From positions 62,001 to 126,000 of the forward strand of contig JAFEGH010000007.1 in assembly GCA_018240065.1 (NCBI GenBank): 64,000 nucleotides of DNA, in the 5' to 3' direction. A program made the position numbers and the translations under genes. The stretch's first letter is position 1, and each line of letters starts with the position of its first letter. Positions 8,318-16,712 of this stretch are shown here, one piece after another. The notes below the pieces were generated by a model, which was not told the origin of the DNA, did no database searches, and saw only the letters and a list, made by a program, of their open reading frames with translations. This stretch comes from Verrucomicrobiota bacterium. Lineage in GTDB: Bacteria; Chlamydiota; Chlamydiia; Chlamydiales; Rhabdochlamydiaceae.

Positions 8318-9912
8318 TGCTTCGAAAATTTGCACTTCCTGCTTCTACTCTCATTTTACTCACGTGCGGAGGGTGCTATACAAACCGGGCTGTCATCGAC
8401 CCCTGGAGCTATGCCCCATCCTCCCCGTCCAGCAACTGGATTCCGCCAAAGAACGTCAAACCGATGGCGCTCTCCGACGAGCCGCCTGATCTGCCCGGAC
8501 AGGAAGATCCCTATAGCTTAGGCGAGCTCATCGACATCGCCCTGCGCAACAACCAGCAGACGAGGATCACTTGGGCGCAAGCCAGGTCGGCCGCCGCCAA
8601 TTACGGCCAAACGCAGAGCCAATTCTTTCCCGAGTTCACAGGTAATTTCACTTACCAGCGGGGACGCCAGCCAAGCTTTACCTCTACCGGCACTACTCCT
8701 GCAGGCTCAGGAAGCGGCGTCAATAATCCCAGCGCATCCAGCACCTTGGGTCCGACAACTGTCGTCGACAACTATTATAGTTTTTGGAGCCCGGAGCTCA
8801 CCATCTCCTATTTGCTTTATGACTTTGGAACGCTGCGCGCGACATCTGAAGCGGCTCGCCAGGCCCTTTATAACGCCGACTGGACGCACAACGACGCCAT
8901 CTTGTCGCTGCTCCAGACGATCATGAACGACTTCTATAACTATCTGTATCAAAAACAGCTTCTGACCGCCGACGTCGCCAACGTCGAGACGGCACGGCTG
9001 ACCCTTGAAGCAGCGCAAGTCGGATTCGATACGGGTGTGCGCGACATCTCCGACGTCCTGCAATCGACAACGCAGCTCTTGCAGAACCAGACGACCTGGG
9101 CCTCGCAACAGCAGAATGTCGAAACAGCCTATACGACAATGCTCAATGACATGGGCCTGCCGGCGAACATCACCCTGAAAACGCAGGATCTGCCCACTAC
9201 GCTGCCCACAAACGATATCGTTCCGCCAGTCGAGACTCTCATTTCCATCGCTCTGCAAAATCGGCCTGACCTTCTCGCCGCCGAGGCCAACCTGAAATCC
9301 AAACAGCAGAGCCTGCTTGCCGCCAAGCGCCAGTTCCTTCCTCAGTTCAATTACAATTTCGATCTGGCCAAAAACTACTATAACGGCGGTCTGCACGACC
9401 AGTACAATTTCACGAGCACATTTACCGTCTCCATGCCCCTTTTCCAGGGTTTCTTCTACCGCAACGCCATCAAGATCGCCGAGGCCAATAAAGAGGCCGC
9501 CGAAGACCAGGTGAAGCAGTCAGAACTCTCGATGATCCAGCAGATCACATCCTATCATTATAATGTCAAAGTCGCTTACGAAACACTCCAGTTCGCGACA
9601 GCGTTTCTGGCGGCTGCCGAAGAGCAATACGTCGTCGCCCTTGCCCAATATAAGCAGGGAACAAACACCATCCTCAACGTGGTCTCTGCCCAGAGTTCGC
9701 TTGCCGACGCGAGGGCCTCTCAGGCAAACGCCATCCAGCAATGGTTCACATCGCTTGCCAACCTCGCCTACGCAACCGGCATTCTCTCTCCCAATTACCT
9801 AATGCCATTTGGCAACGAAGAAGAAGTCCATATCGCGGATTTTAACCCGCATCCGCAGAACCAGCAAATCAACCTAACTCACGAGGCTGCTGAAAATGAA
9901 GAAACGCGATAA
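8317..9912 (+). CDS. TolC-family outer membrane efflux channel
   Basis: This is the outer-membrane factor of a tripartite efflux pump, with two OEP repeats predicted from the pattern SLGELIDIALRNNQQTRITWAQA and the later LISIALQNRPDLLAAEANL. I chose ATG 8317, because the protein then begins with a lipoprotein-like signal (MLRKFALPASTLILLTCGGC), as in many channels of this family. The in-frame ATG at 8278 would add 13 residues before the signal. The lipobox (CGGC) is not canonical. Mature length, near 510 residues, fits. It overlaps the adaptor gene by 17 bases. Confidence 0.88.
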   Translation: MLRKFALPASTLILLTCGGCYTNRAVIDPWSYAPSSPSSNWIPPKNVKPMALSDEPPDLPGQEDPYSLGELIDIALRNNQQTRITWAQARSAAANYGQTQSQFFPEFTGNFTYQRGRQPSFTSTGTTPAGSGSGVNNPSASSTLGPTTVVDNYYSFWSPELTISYLLYDFGTLRATSEAARQALYNADWTHNDAILSLLQTIMNDFYNYLYQKQLLTADVANVETARLTLEAAQVGFDTGVRDISDVLQSTTQLLQNQTTWASQQQNVETAYTTMLNDMGLPANITLKTQDLPTTLPTNDIVPPVETLISIALQNRPDLLAAEANLKSKQQSLLAAKRQFLPQFNYNFDLAKNYYNGGLHDQYNFTSTFTVSMPLFQGFFYRNAIKIAEANKEAAEDQVKQSELSMIQQITSYHYNVKVAYETLQFATAFLAAAEEQYVVALAQYKQGTNTILNVVSAQSSLADARASQANAIQQWFTSLANLAYATGILSPNYLMPFGNEEEVHIADFNPHPQNQQINLTHEAAENEETR

Positions 9913-11023
9913 ATACGCAGTAACTCTTACCATGCTGTCATTGGCATGGCTCGCAGGATGCGAAAAAGCCAAGCCGACGGCTCCCGCTCCCCACCTTGTC
10001 TCGGTGACAAAGCCGATGGTGTGCGATGTCCCTTATTATGTCGATTATATTGGCCACCTTGTCGCCAAGACCCAAGTCACCGTCATGTCGCAGGTCTCGG
10101 GCAATATCATCGCCCAATACTTTGAAGAAGGACAGGAAGTCAAGCGAGGGGACCTTCTCCTCGTGATCGATCCACGCCCTTATGAAGCGGCGCTTGCCAA
10201 AGCCGAGGCGACCCTCGCCCAGACCTACGCCACGCTTCATTATGATAAGGAGACGACATACCGCTATGGCCCTCTCGTTCAGCAGGAATTCATCTCTCAG
10301 CTCAATTACGACCAGTACGTCACCAACGTCCTAGTCGACGAAGCCGTCGTTGGGCAGAATAAAGCCGATTTAGAGACTGCCAAAATCAATTTAGGCTATT
10401 GTTACATTGAAGCGCCAATGGACTGCGTCACTGGCAAGCTGCAGGTCAAGACGGGAAACTACGTCGACGCCATGGCCAGCACCGAACTCGTCCTTCTCAA
10501 CCAGATCAAGCCGATGCTGGTCGACTTCTACGTCCCTGAGACCGACCTCTTCACGATTCAGCAAAAACAGCGGGAAGGCAAACTCAAACTCATCGTCTAC
10601 CCAGATCCGGCCCATAAGCACGCCTTTACCGGCGATCTGACGCTGATCGACAATCAGGTCAATACAGGGACAGGCGCTATCCTTCTTGAAGGAACCCTTC
10701 CCAATGAAGACAAAATCCTGTGGCCCGGACATTTCGTCGACGTGCGCCTGATCCTCGATGAAAAAAGCGGAGCCCTGCTGCTTCCCAACGACGCCATCAT
10801 GATCGGACAGAAAGGGCACTATGTCTTTGTCGTCAAATCTGATTCGACGATCGAAGCGCGCAATGTAAAGGTCGGCCAGAGATATGGCGATTCTTTGATC
10901 TCCATTGAATCCGGAATCACTGCAGACGAAGTGATCGTGACAGAAGGACAGCTCGACCTTTATCCCGGCATGAAAGTCCAGATCCAGACAAGCGAAGAAT
11001 CCAATGCAAAAAATGAGTCATAA
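9896..11023 (+). CDS. RND efflux periplasmic adaptor (HlyD/AcrA family)
   Basis: A 375-residue membrane-fusion protein linking the inner-membrane pump to the TolC-like channel. The N-terminus is a lipoprotein signal ending LAWLAGC, so Cys22 is probably lipidated. The lipoyl/barrel-sandwich halves flank a helical hairpin (GNIIAQYFEEGQEVKRGDLL ... QAKADLETAKINLGY-type region), followed by beta-barrel and membrane-proximal segments (ALLLPNDAIM ... VTEGQLDLYPGMKV). It is the middle gene of the three-gene pump operon, 12 bases before the pump gene, and most resembles MdtA-type adaptors. Confidence 0.9.
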   Translation: MKKRDKYAVTLTMLSLAWLAGCEKAKPTAPAPHLVSVTKPMVCDVPYYVDYIGHLVAKTQVTVMSQVSGNIIAQYFEEGQEVKRGDLLLVIDPRPYEAALAKAEATLAQTYATLHYDKETTYRYGPLVQQEFISQLNYDQYVTNVLVDEAVVGQNKADLETAKINLGYCYIEAPMDCVTGKLQVKTGNYVDAMASTELVLLNQIKPMLVDFYVPETDLFTIQQKQREGKLKLIVYPDPAHKHAFTGDLTLIDNQVNTGTGAILLEGTLPNEDKILWPGHFVDVRLILDEKSGALLLPNDAIMIGQKGHYVFVVKSDSTIEARNVKVGQRYGDSLISIESGITADEVIVTEGQLDLYPGMKVQIQTSEESNAKNES

Positions 11024-11035
11024 TCAGGAGAGCCG

Positions 11036-14000
11036 ATGAACCTTTCGGAGATCTTTATCCGCAGACCGGTAATGACCATCCTCGTCATGCTGACAGTGGC
11101 CTTTTTCGGCGTGCTTTCCTATATTGCCCTGCCTGTCAGCGACATGCCCGACGTCGATTACCCGACGATCACCGTCAGCGTCGACTGGCCGGGCGCCGAT
11201 CCGGTGACGGTCGCCAACAACGTCGTCGTTCCGCTGGAGCAGCAATTCACGACGATCGAAGGCCTGCAGCTGATCTCTTCCACTAGCTACACCGGCAGCG
11301 CCAGCATCGTTTTGCAGTTCCAACTCGACAGGAACATCGACCTTGCCGCGCCTGACGTGCTTGCCGCCATCAACACCGCCACCCCTCAGCTGCCTAAAGA
11401 CCTCCCGTACGCGCCGACGTACACCAAGACAAACCCCACCGCCTCCCCCATCCTATTTATCTGCGTGACCTCGCCGACAGCAACAAAAGGCGATCTCTAC
11501 AACTATGGATTCTCGATTCTAGCGCAGAGATTGAGCATTGTCGAAGGCGTCTCCCAGGTCCAGACCTACGGCTCGCCGTATGCCGTGCGACTCCGCATCG
11601 ACCCTCAAAAACTGGCCGCTAAAAATATCGGGATCGACGATGTCGGCGCTGCGATCCAGCAGGCAAACGTCTACCTCCCCGTTGGAACACTCTTTGGGGA
11701 AAAAAGAGAATATACGATCGACGTCAACGGACAGCTGATCCCTGCAGCCCTTTACGATCCCATCATCATCAAAAACGACAATGGTTCGATCACACGTTTT
11801 CGCGATGTGGGACACGCCATCGACAGCATCCAGAATGATAAAATTTTCGCCAACTACTTCGAGGAAGGATTCGATGCGCCCAGCGTCGTTCTGGCCGTTC
11901 GCAAACAGCCAGGCGCCAATACGCTGCAGATCATCGATCGGATCAATGCCCTGCTCCCCTCCCTGCAGGCGGAGATCCCGGGCTCGGTCAAACTCGTCCG
12001 CATCTTTGACCAATCTGATTTTATTTGGGACTCGGTCCATGACGTTCAGCTGACGCTTGGAATCGCCCTGCTGCTGGTCGTCCTCGTCATCTTCTTTTAT
12101 CTGGGCAAAATCCGCGACACCTTCATTCCAGTCATCACGATCCCCCTCTCGGTACTCGGCGCTTTCATCGTGATGCTCCAAATGAAATTCACCATTGATA
12201 TCCTTTCCCTGCTCGCGATCACGCTTGCCATCGGCTACCTCGTCGATGACGCCATCGTGGTCCTGGAGAATATCGTGCGCCACGTCGAACACGGAGAGAA
12301 ACCCTTTACAGCTGCCATGAATGGATCCAAAGAAATCAGTTTCACGATCTTGTCGATGACGCTATGTCTTTGCACCATCTTCATTCCCCTATTGTTCATG
12401 GGAGGGATCATTGGACGGATCCTGCATGAGTTCGCCGTCACCATCGTCGTCACGGTCTTTATCTCAGGGATGATCTCCCTGTCTCTTACCCCGCTGATGT
12501 GCAGCCGATTTATCCCTGAGCAAAAAGAAGGCGAGGAAAAGAAAAAAACGTTCATTGAAAAGCTTTCGCATGGCCTCAACGAAAAGATCCTGGCAGTCTA
12601 TTCCCCTTCACTGGAATGGGCGCTGCACCACCGAAAGACGATTCTTACCATGGGCGTTGGAAGTTTGGCCCTTTCCCTGTTTTTGCTTGTCAAGCTCCCT
12701 AAAGACTTCCTTCCTCCCGACGATCTTGGCCTGATCGAGTGCTACATTCAGACAGTGGACGGCACGTCGCCCTTTTTGATCAACGATTACACGGATCGGC
12801 TCTCCAGGATCCTCACCTCCGATCCCAACGTAGAGAACATCGTCAGCGTCAGCGCGTACCCTCAGGACAACGAAGGGGTCATGTACGCCCATTTGAAACC
12901 GATCCATCAAAGGATGGCTCTGGAGCCGCTGCTCAAACATTTGCATCCCCTCGTCAATCAGATCCCCGGCTGTAAAGTCTTTCTGGTCCCCATGCCGCTG
13001 ATCAATTTGCAGGCAGGAACAACGAACAGCAAAGGAGATTATCAATATACACTGACCAGCTTGAGCACCGACGACCTCTATAAATATGGGCCGATAATGG
13101 AGGAGAAGATGAAACAGCTCAAGACCATCACCGCTGTCGTCACCGATATGGATATTTCAGAGCCGCAGGCCAAGATCGAGATCCTTCGCGACCGGGCTTC
13201 GCAATACAATATTACAGCCACTCAAATTGAGAATGTCCTTAACCTCGCCTACGCCACCAGCAACTTAAGCCCGATCAACACGCCGAGCTACCAGTATTAC
13301 GCCATTATGGAGACATTCCCCCATTTCTACCGCAACCCCTCCGACTTAAGACAGATCTGGCTCCGCAACACCAACAACGATATGGTCCCCTTCTCGGCGA
13401 TCTGTAAAGTCACGGAGAGCATCGGCCCGCTGACTGTCAACCACATCAATGGCCTCCCGTCAGCCACTATCTCCTTCAACCTGGCGCCAAACGCCCCCCT
13501 TGATGCCGCGCTTAAAGATGTTCAGAATCTGGCTAAACAGGTCCTCCCGCCCACAGTCACTGGTACTGTGCAAGGGTCGGCGAGTGTCTTCCAGGAGTCC
13601 TTCGCTAACCTGAAATACCTGATGATCATCGCCATGTTCATTGTCTATGTGATTCTCGGCATCCTCTATGAAAGCTTCTTCCCTCCCATCACCGTCATGT
13701 CGACCCTGCCTCCCGCAGCCATGGGAGGCCTGCTCAGTTTGCTGATCTTCGGACAGACGCTTTCCCTTTACGCCGTCGTCGGCATGATCATGCTGCTCGG
13801 GATTGTGATGAAAAACGGGATCATCATGATCGACTTTGCCAACGATTCACGCCTGCACCAGGGCAAGACGATCCACGATGCGATCTTCAATGCCTGCATG
13901 GTGAGGTGCCGACCCATCCTGATGACCACCATCGCCGCCCTCATGGGAGCTGTACCGATCGCGCTTGCCATCGGCGGCGCCACAGCCAAAAGCCGTCAAT

Positions 14001-14146
14001 CGTTGGGTATCGTGATAGTCGGCGGACTGATCTTCTCCCAGGTCATGACGCTGTACCTCACACCTGTGATCTACACCTATATCGAAGAGCTGCATGCGAA
14101 ATTGACAAGAAAAAAGAAAACGCCCGAGCCGGAAGCTGAGAGCTGA
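11036..14146 (+). CDS. RND multidrug efflux transporter (MdtB/MdtC/AcrB-like)
   Basis: A 1036-residue inner-membrane proton/drug antiporter. The start FIRRPVMTILVMLTVAFFG followed by LPVSDMPDVDYPTI is typical of MdtB/C-like HAE1 pumps. Twelve membrane segments are expected. The proton-relay Asp pair is seen in the LVDDAIVVLENIV helix and the partner Lys in IVMKNGIIMIDFA. The large periplasmic loops are present and full length. It closes the efflux operon. Likely substrates are toxic hydrophobic compounds or host-derived agents, but the sequence does not show which. Confidence 0.93.
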   Translation: MNLSEIFIRRPVMTILVMLTVAFFGVLSYIALPVSDMPDVDYPTITVSVDWPGADPVTVANNVVVPLEQQFTTIEGLQLISSTSYTGSASIVLQFQLDRNIDLAAPDVLAAINTATPQLPKDLPYAPTYTKTNPTASPILFICVTSPTATKGDLYNYGFSILAQRLSIVEGVSQVQTYGSPYAVRLRIDPQKLAAKNIGIDDVGAAIQQANVYLPVGTLFGEKREYTIDVNGQLIPAALYDPIIIKNDNGSITRFRDVGHAIDSIQNDKIFANYFEEGFDAPSVVLAVRKQPGANTLQIIDRINALLPSLQAEIPGSVKLVRIFDQSDFIWDSVHDVQLTLGIALLLVVLVIFFYLGKIRDTFIPVITIPLSVLGAFIVMLQMKFTIDILSLLAITLAIGYLVDDAIVVLENIVRHVEHGEKPFTAAMNGSKEISFTILSMTLCLCTIFIPLLFMGGIIGRILHEFAVTIVVTVFISGMISLSLTPLMCSRFIPEQKEGEEKKKTFIEKLSHGLNEKILAVYSPSLEWALHHRKTILTMGVGSLALSLFLLVKLPKDFLPPDDLGLIECYIQTVDGTSPFLINDYTDRLSRILTSDPNVENIVSVSAYPQDNEGVMYAHLKPIHQRMALEPLLKHLHPLVNQIPGCKVFLVPMPLINLQAGTTNSKGDYQYTLTSLSTDDLYKYGPIMEEKMKQLKTITAVVTDMDISEPQAKIEILRDRASQYNITATQIENVLNLAYATSNLSPINTPSYQYYAIMETFPHFYRNPSDLRQIWLRNTNNDMVPFSAICKVTESIGPLTVNHINGLPSATISFNLAPNAPLDAALKDVQNLAKQVLPPTVTGTVQGSASVFQESFANLKYLMIIAMFIVYVILGILYESFFPPITVMSTLPPAAMGGLLSLLIFGQTLSLYAVVGMIMLLGIVMKNGIIMIDFANDSRLHQGKTIHDAIFNACMVRCRPILMTTIAALMGAVPIALAIGGATAKSRQSLGIVIVGGLIFSQVMTLYLTPVIYTYIEELHAKLTRKKKTPEPEAES

Positions 14147-14156
14147 GAAAACCATC

Positions 14157-15029
14157 TTAAGGACGTGGATGGAAGGCTTCGAAGGCCTCCGTGAGGTGGC
14201 GCTGGCTGATGTGCGTATAGCGGTCGGTCGTGGCGATGCTCGAATGGCCGAGCATCTCCTGAATCACTCTCAGGTCAGCCCCATTCTCCAATAAATGGGT
14301 CGCAAAGGAGTGACGGAGCGTATGCGGAGAGATCTCTTTGGCGATCCCAGCCGCCCTGGCATACGCCTTCACCTTCTTCCAGACCATCGTCCTGTCGATC
14401 CGCTTGCCCTTCGAGCTGACGAAAAGGGCTGTCTCCTTGTCTGTTTGCGTGCGGTAGCGTCCAAGATAGTGATCGATCGCCTCCACCGCCAATTTCGCAA
14501 TGGGAACGACCCTCTCCTTGCCCCCTTTCCCTCGCACCCGAACGATTTGATCGTCCACATCATGCAAGTTGAGTCCGCACACCTCGGAGACGCGCAGTCC
14601 CGAAGCATAAATGACTTTGAGGATCGCGCTATCGCGGGCGCCGTCCGCAGTCGAATCGTCGGGAGCTTTCAGCAGGAGGTCGACCTCGGAGATCGTCAGC
14701 ACCTCGGGGATGAGCTGCCACATTCTCGGGGAGTCCAGGTGCAGCGTCACATCTTTGGCGATCGCTTTTTCCCGTTTCAGAAAACGAAACAGCATTTTTA
14801 CTGCCACCATCGCCCTGCAAATCGAGCTCGTCGCATATTTCCGGTCTTTGAGGACAGACAAAAACAGGATCACATCATCTTCCCTGACTGCATCAAGCGA
14901 TGAAATCGCTCTTTGTTTAAGAAGCTCCACGAACAAGCCGACATCTCGGCGGTAGGAGATCAGCGTATTTTGCGCGAGCCCCTTCTCCGATCCCAGATAG
15001 GAAAGAAAATCCTCAATCCATTGCTGCAT
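14157..15029 (-). CDS. xerD: Site-specific tyrosine recombinase XerD
   Basis: One of the pair of recombinases that resolve chromosome dimers at dif. From the ATG at 15029 (a GTG lies two codons upstream) the protein has 290 residues. It contains the SAM-like core-binding domain and the catalytic domain. The full catalytic set is visible: Arg146 (ASGLRVSEV), Lys171 (GKGGKER), His236/Arg239 (SPHTLRHSFATHL), His262 (LGHSSI) and the nucleophile Tyr271 (DRYTHI). The N-terminus resembles XerD more than XerC (KGLAQNTLISYRRDV). I saw no dif-like site within the window. Confidence 0.88.
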   Translation of the reverse strand: MQQWIEDFLSYLGSEKGLAQNTLISYRRDVGLFVELLKQRAISSLDAVREDDVILFLSVLKDRKYATSSICRAMVAVKMLFRFLKREKAIAKDVTLHLDSPRMWQLIPEVLTISEVDLLLKAPDDSTADGARDSAILKVIYASGLRVSEVCGLNLHDVDDQIVRVRGKGGKERVVPIAKLAVEAIDHYLGRYRTQTDKETALFVSSKGKRIDRTMVWKKVKAYARAAGIAKEISPHTLRHSFATHLLENGADLRVIQEMLGHSSIATTDRYTHISQRHLTEAFEAFHPRP

Positions 15030-15096
15030 GTGCACCCTAACGAAGACACCCTAACGATAGTCTCGCCGGGGCATTCTCAGCAAGTGAGGAAGCCGA

Positions 15097-16578
15097 TTAC
15101 TGCTGGGCAGCTTCTTTCTTTTTTTCCAACTGATAAAGGCGGTAGTAAGAGGTGATGTTGATGGCAAGCCATACCAATCCGACAACGGAAGCCGCGATGA
15201 TCGGCGCAATACCGCCAGACAGGAAGAAGACGAGCCCGACGGCAATTGCTGCAACTAAAGTGGACAGAAGAATCCATAGTTTGTCAAAGCGTCCCGGTTC
15301 GCTGTTCTTAAACTCCTGAATCAGGCCATAAGCGTCCACAAGGATCCAGGAGAGCGATACGGCAAGCCCGATTGCTGTCGTCAGGATGATCGCAAGCGGA
15401 CCGGTAAAGACAAACGAAGCTGCAGTCAAGGCAAGGCTGATTCCGACAAGCCCAATGGCAATTGAAGACACAATCACTTTTTCCAAACTCTTTTTCTGGA
15501 CAGAAGCGATCACCTCGCCAGCTTCGGAAGGCCCTTTTTGTCGGATCATTTTCAGACATTCATCGCTAGTGACGCGCTTAAGAAATGCTTCTTTTCTCTG
15601 CAGAAGCAGTTTCTCTTTTAAGGAAGCTTTTTCCGTCTGCTGCTCAGGGGAGAGGACGCGGTACTCCGGATCCTTTTCAAGCTCCGTTAGAATCTCCGCT
15701 TTTTCCTCAGGGCCTACGCTCGCCAGTTTCTTCAGATGCCCCAAAGCAGCGGCAGGACGCGCTTCTTCGCTCAGATTCGGATCTTTCAGGATCGCCTCCA
15801 GCTCCTGGCGGAACTGGCGGTGCTCATTCAACCTGATCCCCAATGAGATTCCGGCAAAGAGGGAACCGATTGAAAAAAGCGCGCTGCCCAAACTCCCCAG
15901 AACCCCTGCCATCGTCGAGACAATTTTGGCTGTTGTCGAAAGAGCTGCGATCGAAAGTGCGCGCACGGGGATAAAGATCGCCCCCGCAGCGGCGAACACC
16001 CCCCCTTTCACGATTTTGAGGCCGGCTAAAACTTTGCCTGCTGTATCGGAGATCTTATCCGCTGTTTTAATCTCTTTGATGCCGCTTCTGACATTCAAAC
16101 TCCCTGACACAAGGCTGAATCCTGTCGTAAATCCGAGTGCTGCAAGCGCAGCTGGATTCTCCGTCCCATAAACGGTATTTGAACTTGCGAATGTCTGTCG
16201 AATGTGCCCAGAAAAATCAGCAATGACCTCCGCTCCGCTGATGACCAGCGGACTTAAAAGCGCCTGGTCAGTGGATTCCTCTCCTTCTGCATCGATCCTG
16301 CCGGCGAATGGGGGTGGGGAAGAAAGCGCTTTTTGAAAAACACTTCCGGTTGTCAGCTGTAAATTCCCGGGAACTGTAAACTTATAATTTAGCTTCCTTC
16401 CGTCAAACATTTTAGTTGAGGAATCGACCGTGGCGGTAAATGAGGGAGTAAAATTTAAATTCAGGCCGCTGAAATTTTTACTTGTCTGAGGATTTGAACA
16501 GAGATGCCAACTGCCAGAGGAACTCTCCCCGGAATGTGTATAGTTTAAATGTGAATAGGCGCTAGTTAACGCTGACAT
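15097..16578 (-). CDS. Multi-pass membrane protein, candidate inclusion/effector protein (paralog A)
   Basis: A 493-residue protein of unknown function. The first 110 residues are Ser/Thr-rich and hydrophilic. A hydrophobic block lies at about 170-250, then a charged helical region (Glu/Lys-rich), then four membrane segments near the C-terminus and a Lys-rich end (LEKKKEAAQQ). The order and spacing of blocks match the next gene (16713-19061). The closest stretch is PGRFDKLWILL ... SYYRLYQLEKKK against PGKHDKKYLLI ... SYYKLIQKEKKW there. A GGTGG ribosome site precedes the ATG. No signal peptide is visible. An inclusion-membrane or type III-secreted role is inferred only from architecture and context. 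Confidence 0.6.
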   Translation of the reverse strand: MSALTSAYSHLNYTHSGESSSGSWHLCSNPQTSKNFSGLNLNFTPSFTATVDSSTKMFDGRKLNYKFTVPGNLQLTTGSVFQKALSSPPPFAGRIDAEGEESTDQALLSPLVISGAEVIADFSGHIRQTFASSNTVYGTENPAALAALGFTTGFSLVSGSLNVRSGIKEIKTADKISDTAGKVLAGLKIVKGGVFAAAGAIFIPVRALSIAALSTTAKIVSTMAGVLGSLGSALFSIGSLFAGISLGIRLNEHRQFRQELEAILKDPNLSEEARPAAALGHLKKLASVGPEEKAEILTELEKDPEYRVLSPEQQTEKASLKEKLLLQRKEAFLKRVTSDECLKMIRQKGPSEAGEVIASVQKKSLEKVIVSSIAIGLVGISLALTAASFVFTGPLAIILTTAIGLAVSLSWILVDAYGLIQEFKNSEPGRFDKLWILLSTLVAAIAVGLVFFLSGGIAPIIAASVVGLVWLAINITSYYRLYQLEKKKEAAQQ

Positions 16579-16637
16579 AATTTTCCACCCCGCCGGAATT
16601 ATATCAACGATAATTATATAATGGAAGACGATGAATT

Positions 16638-16667
16638 ATTATAATAACAACAAATCAACTGTAACAA
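16638..16667 (-). promoter_or_regulatory. Candidate promoter for the 15097-16578 gene
   Basis: On the minus strand TTGTTA (16662-16667) and TATAAT (16638-16643) are separated by 18 bases, in the AT-rich gap between the paralogous membrane-protein genes and about 60 bases before the start codon. A second TATAAT nearer the gene lacks a good -35. Confidence 0.45.
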
Positions 16668-16712
16668 TAATTAATTACACGCCAATTCAACGTTAATTTA
16701 TAAAACTGGAGA

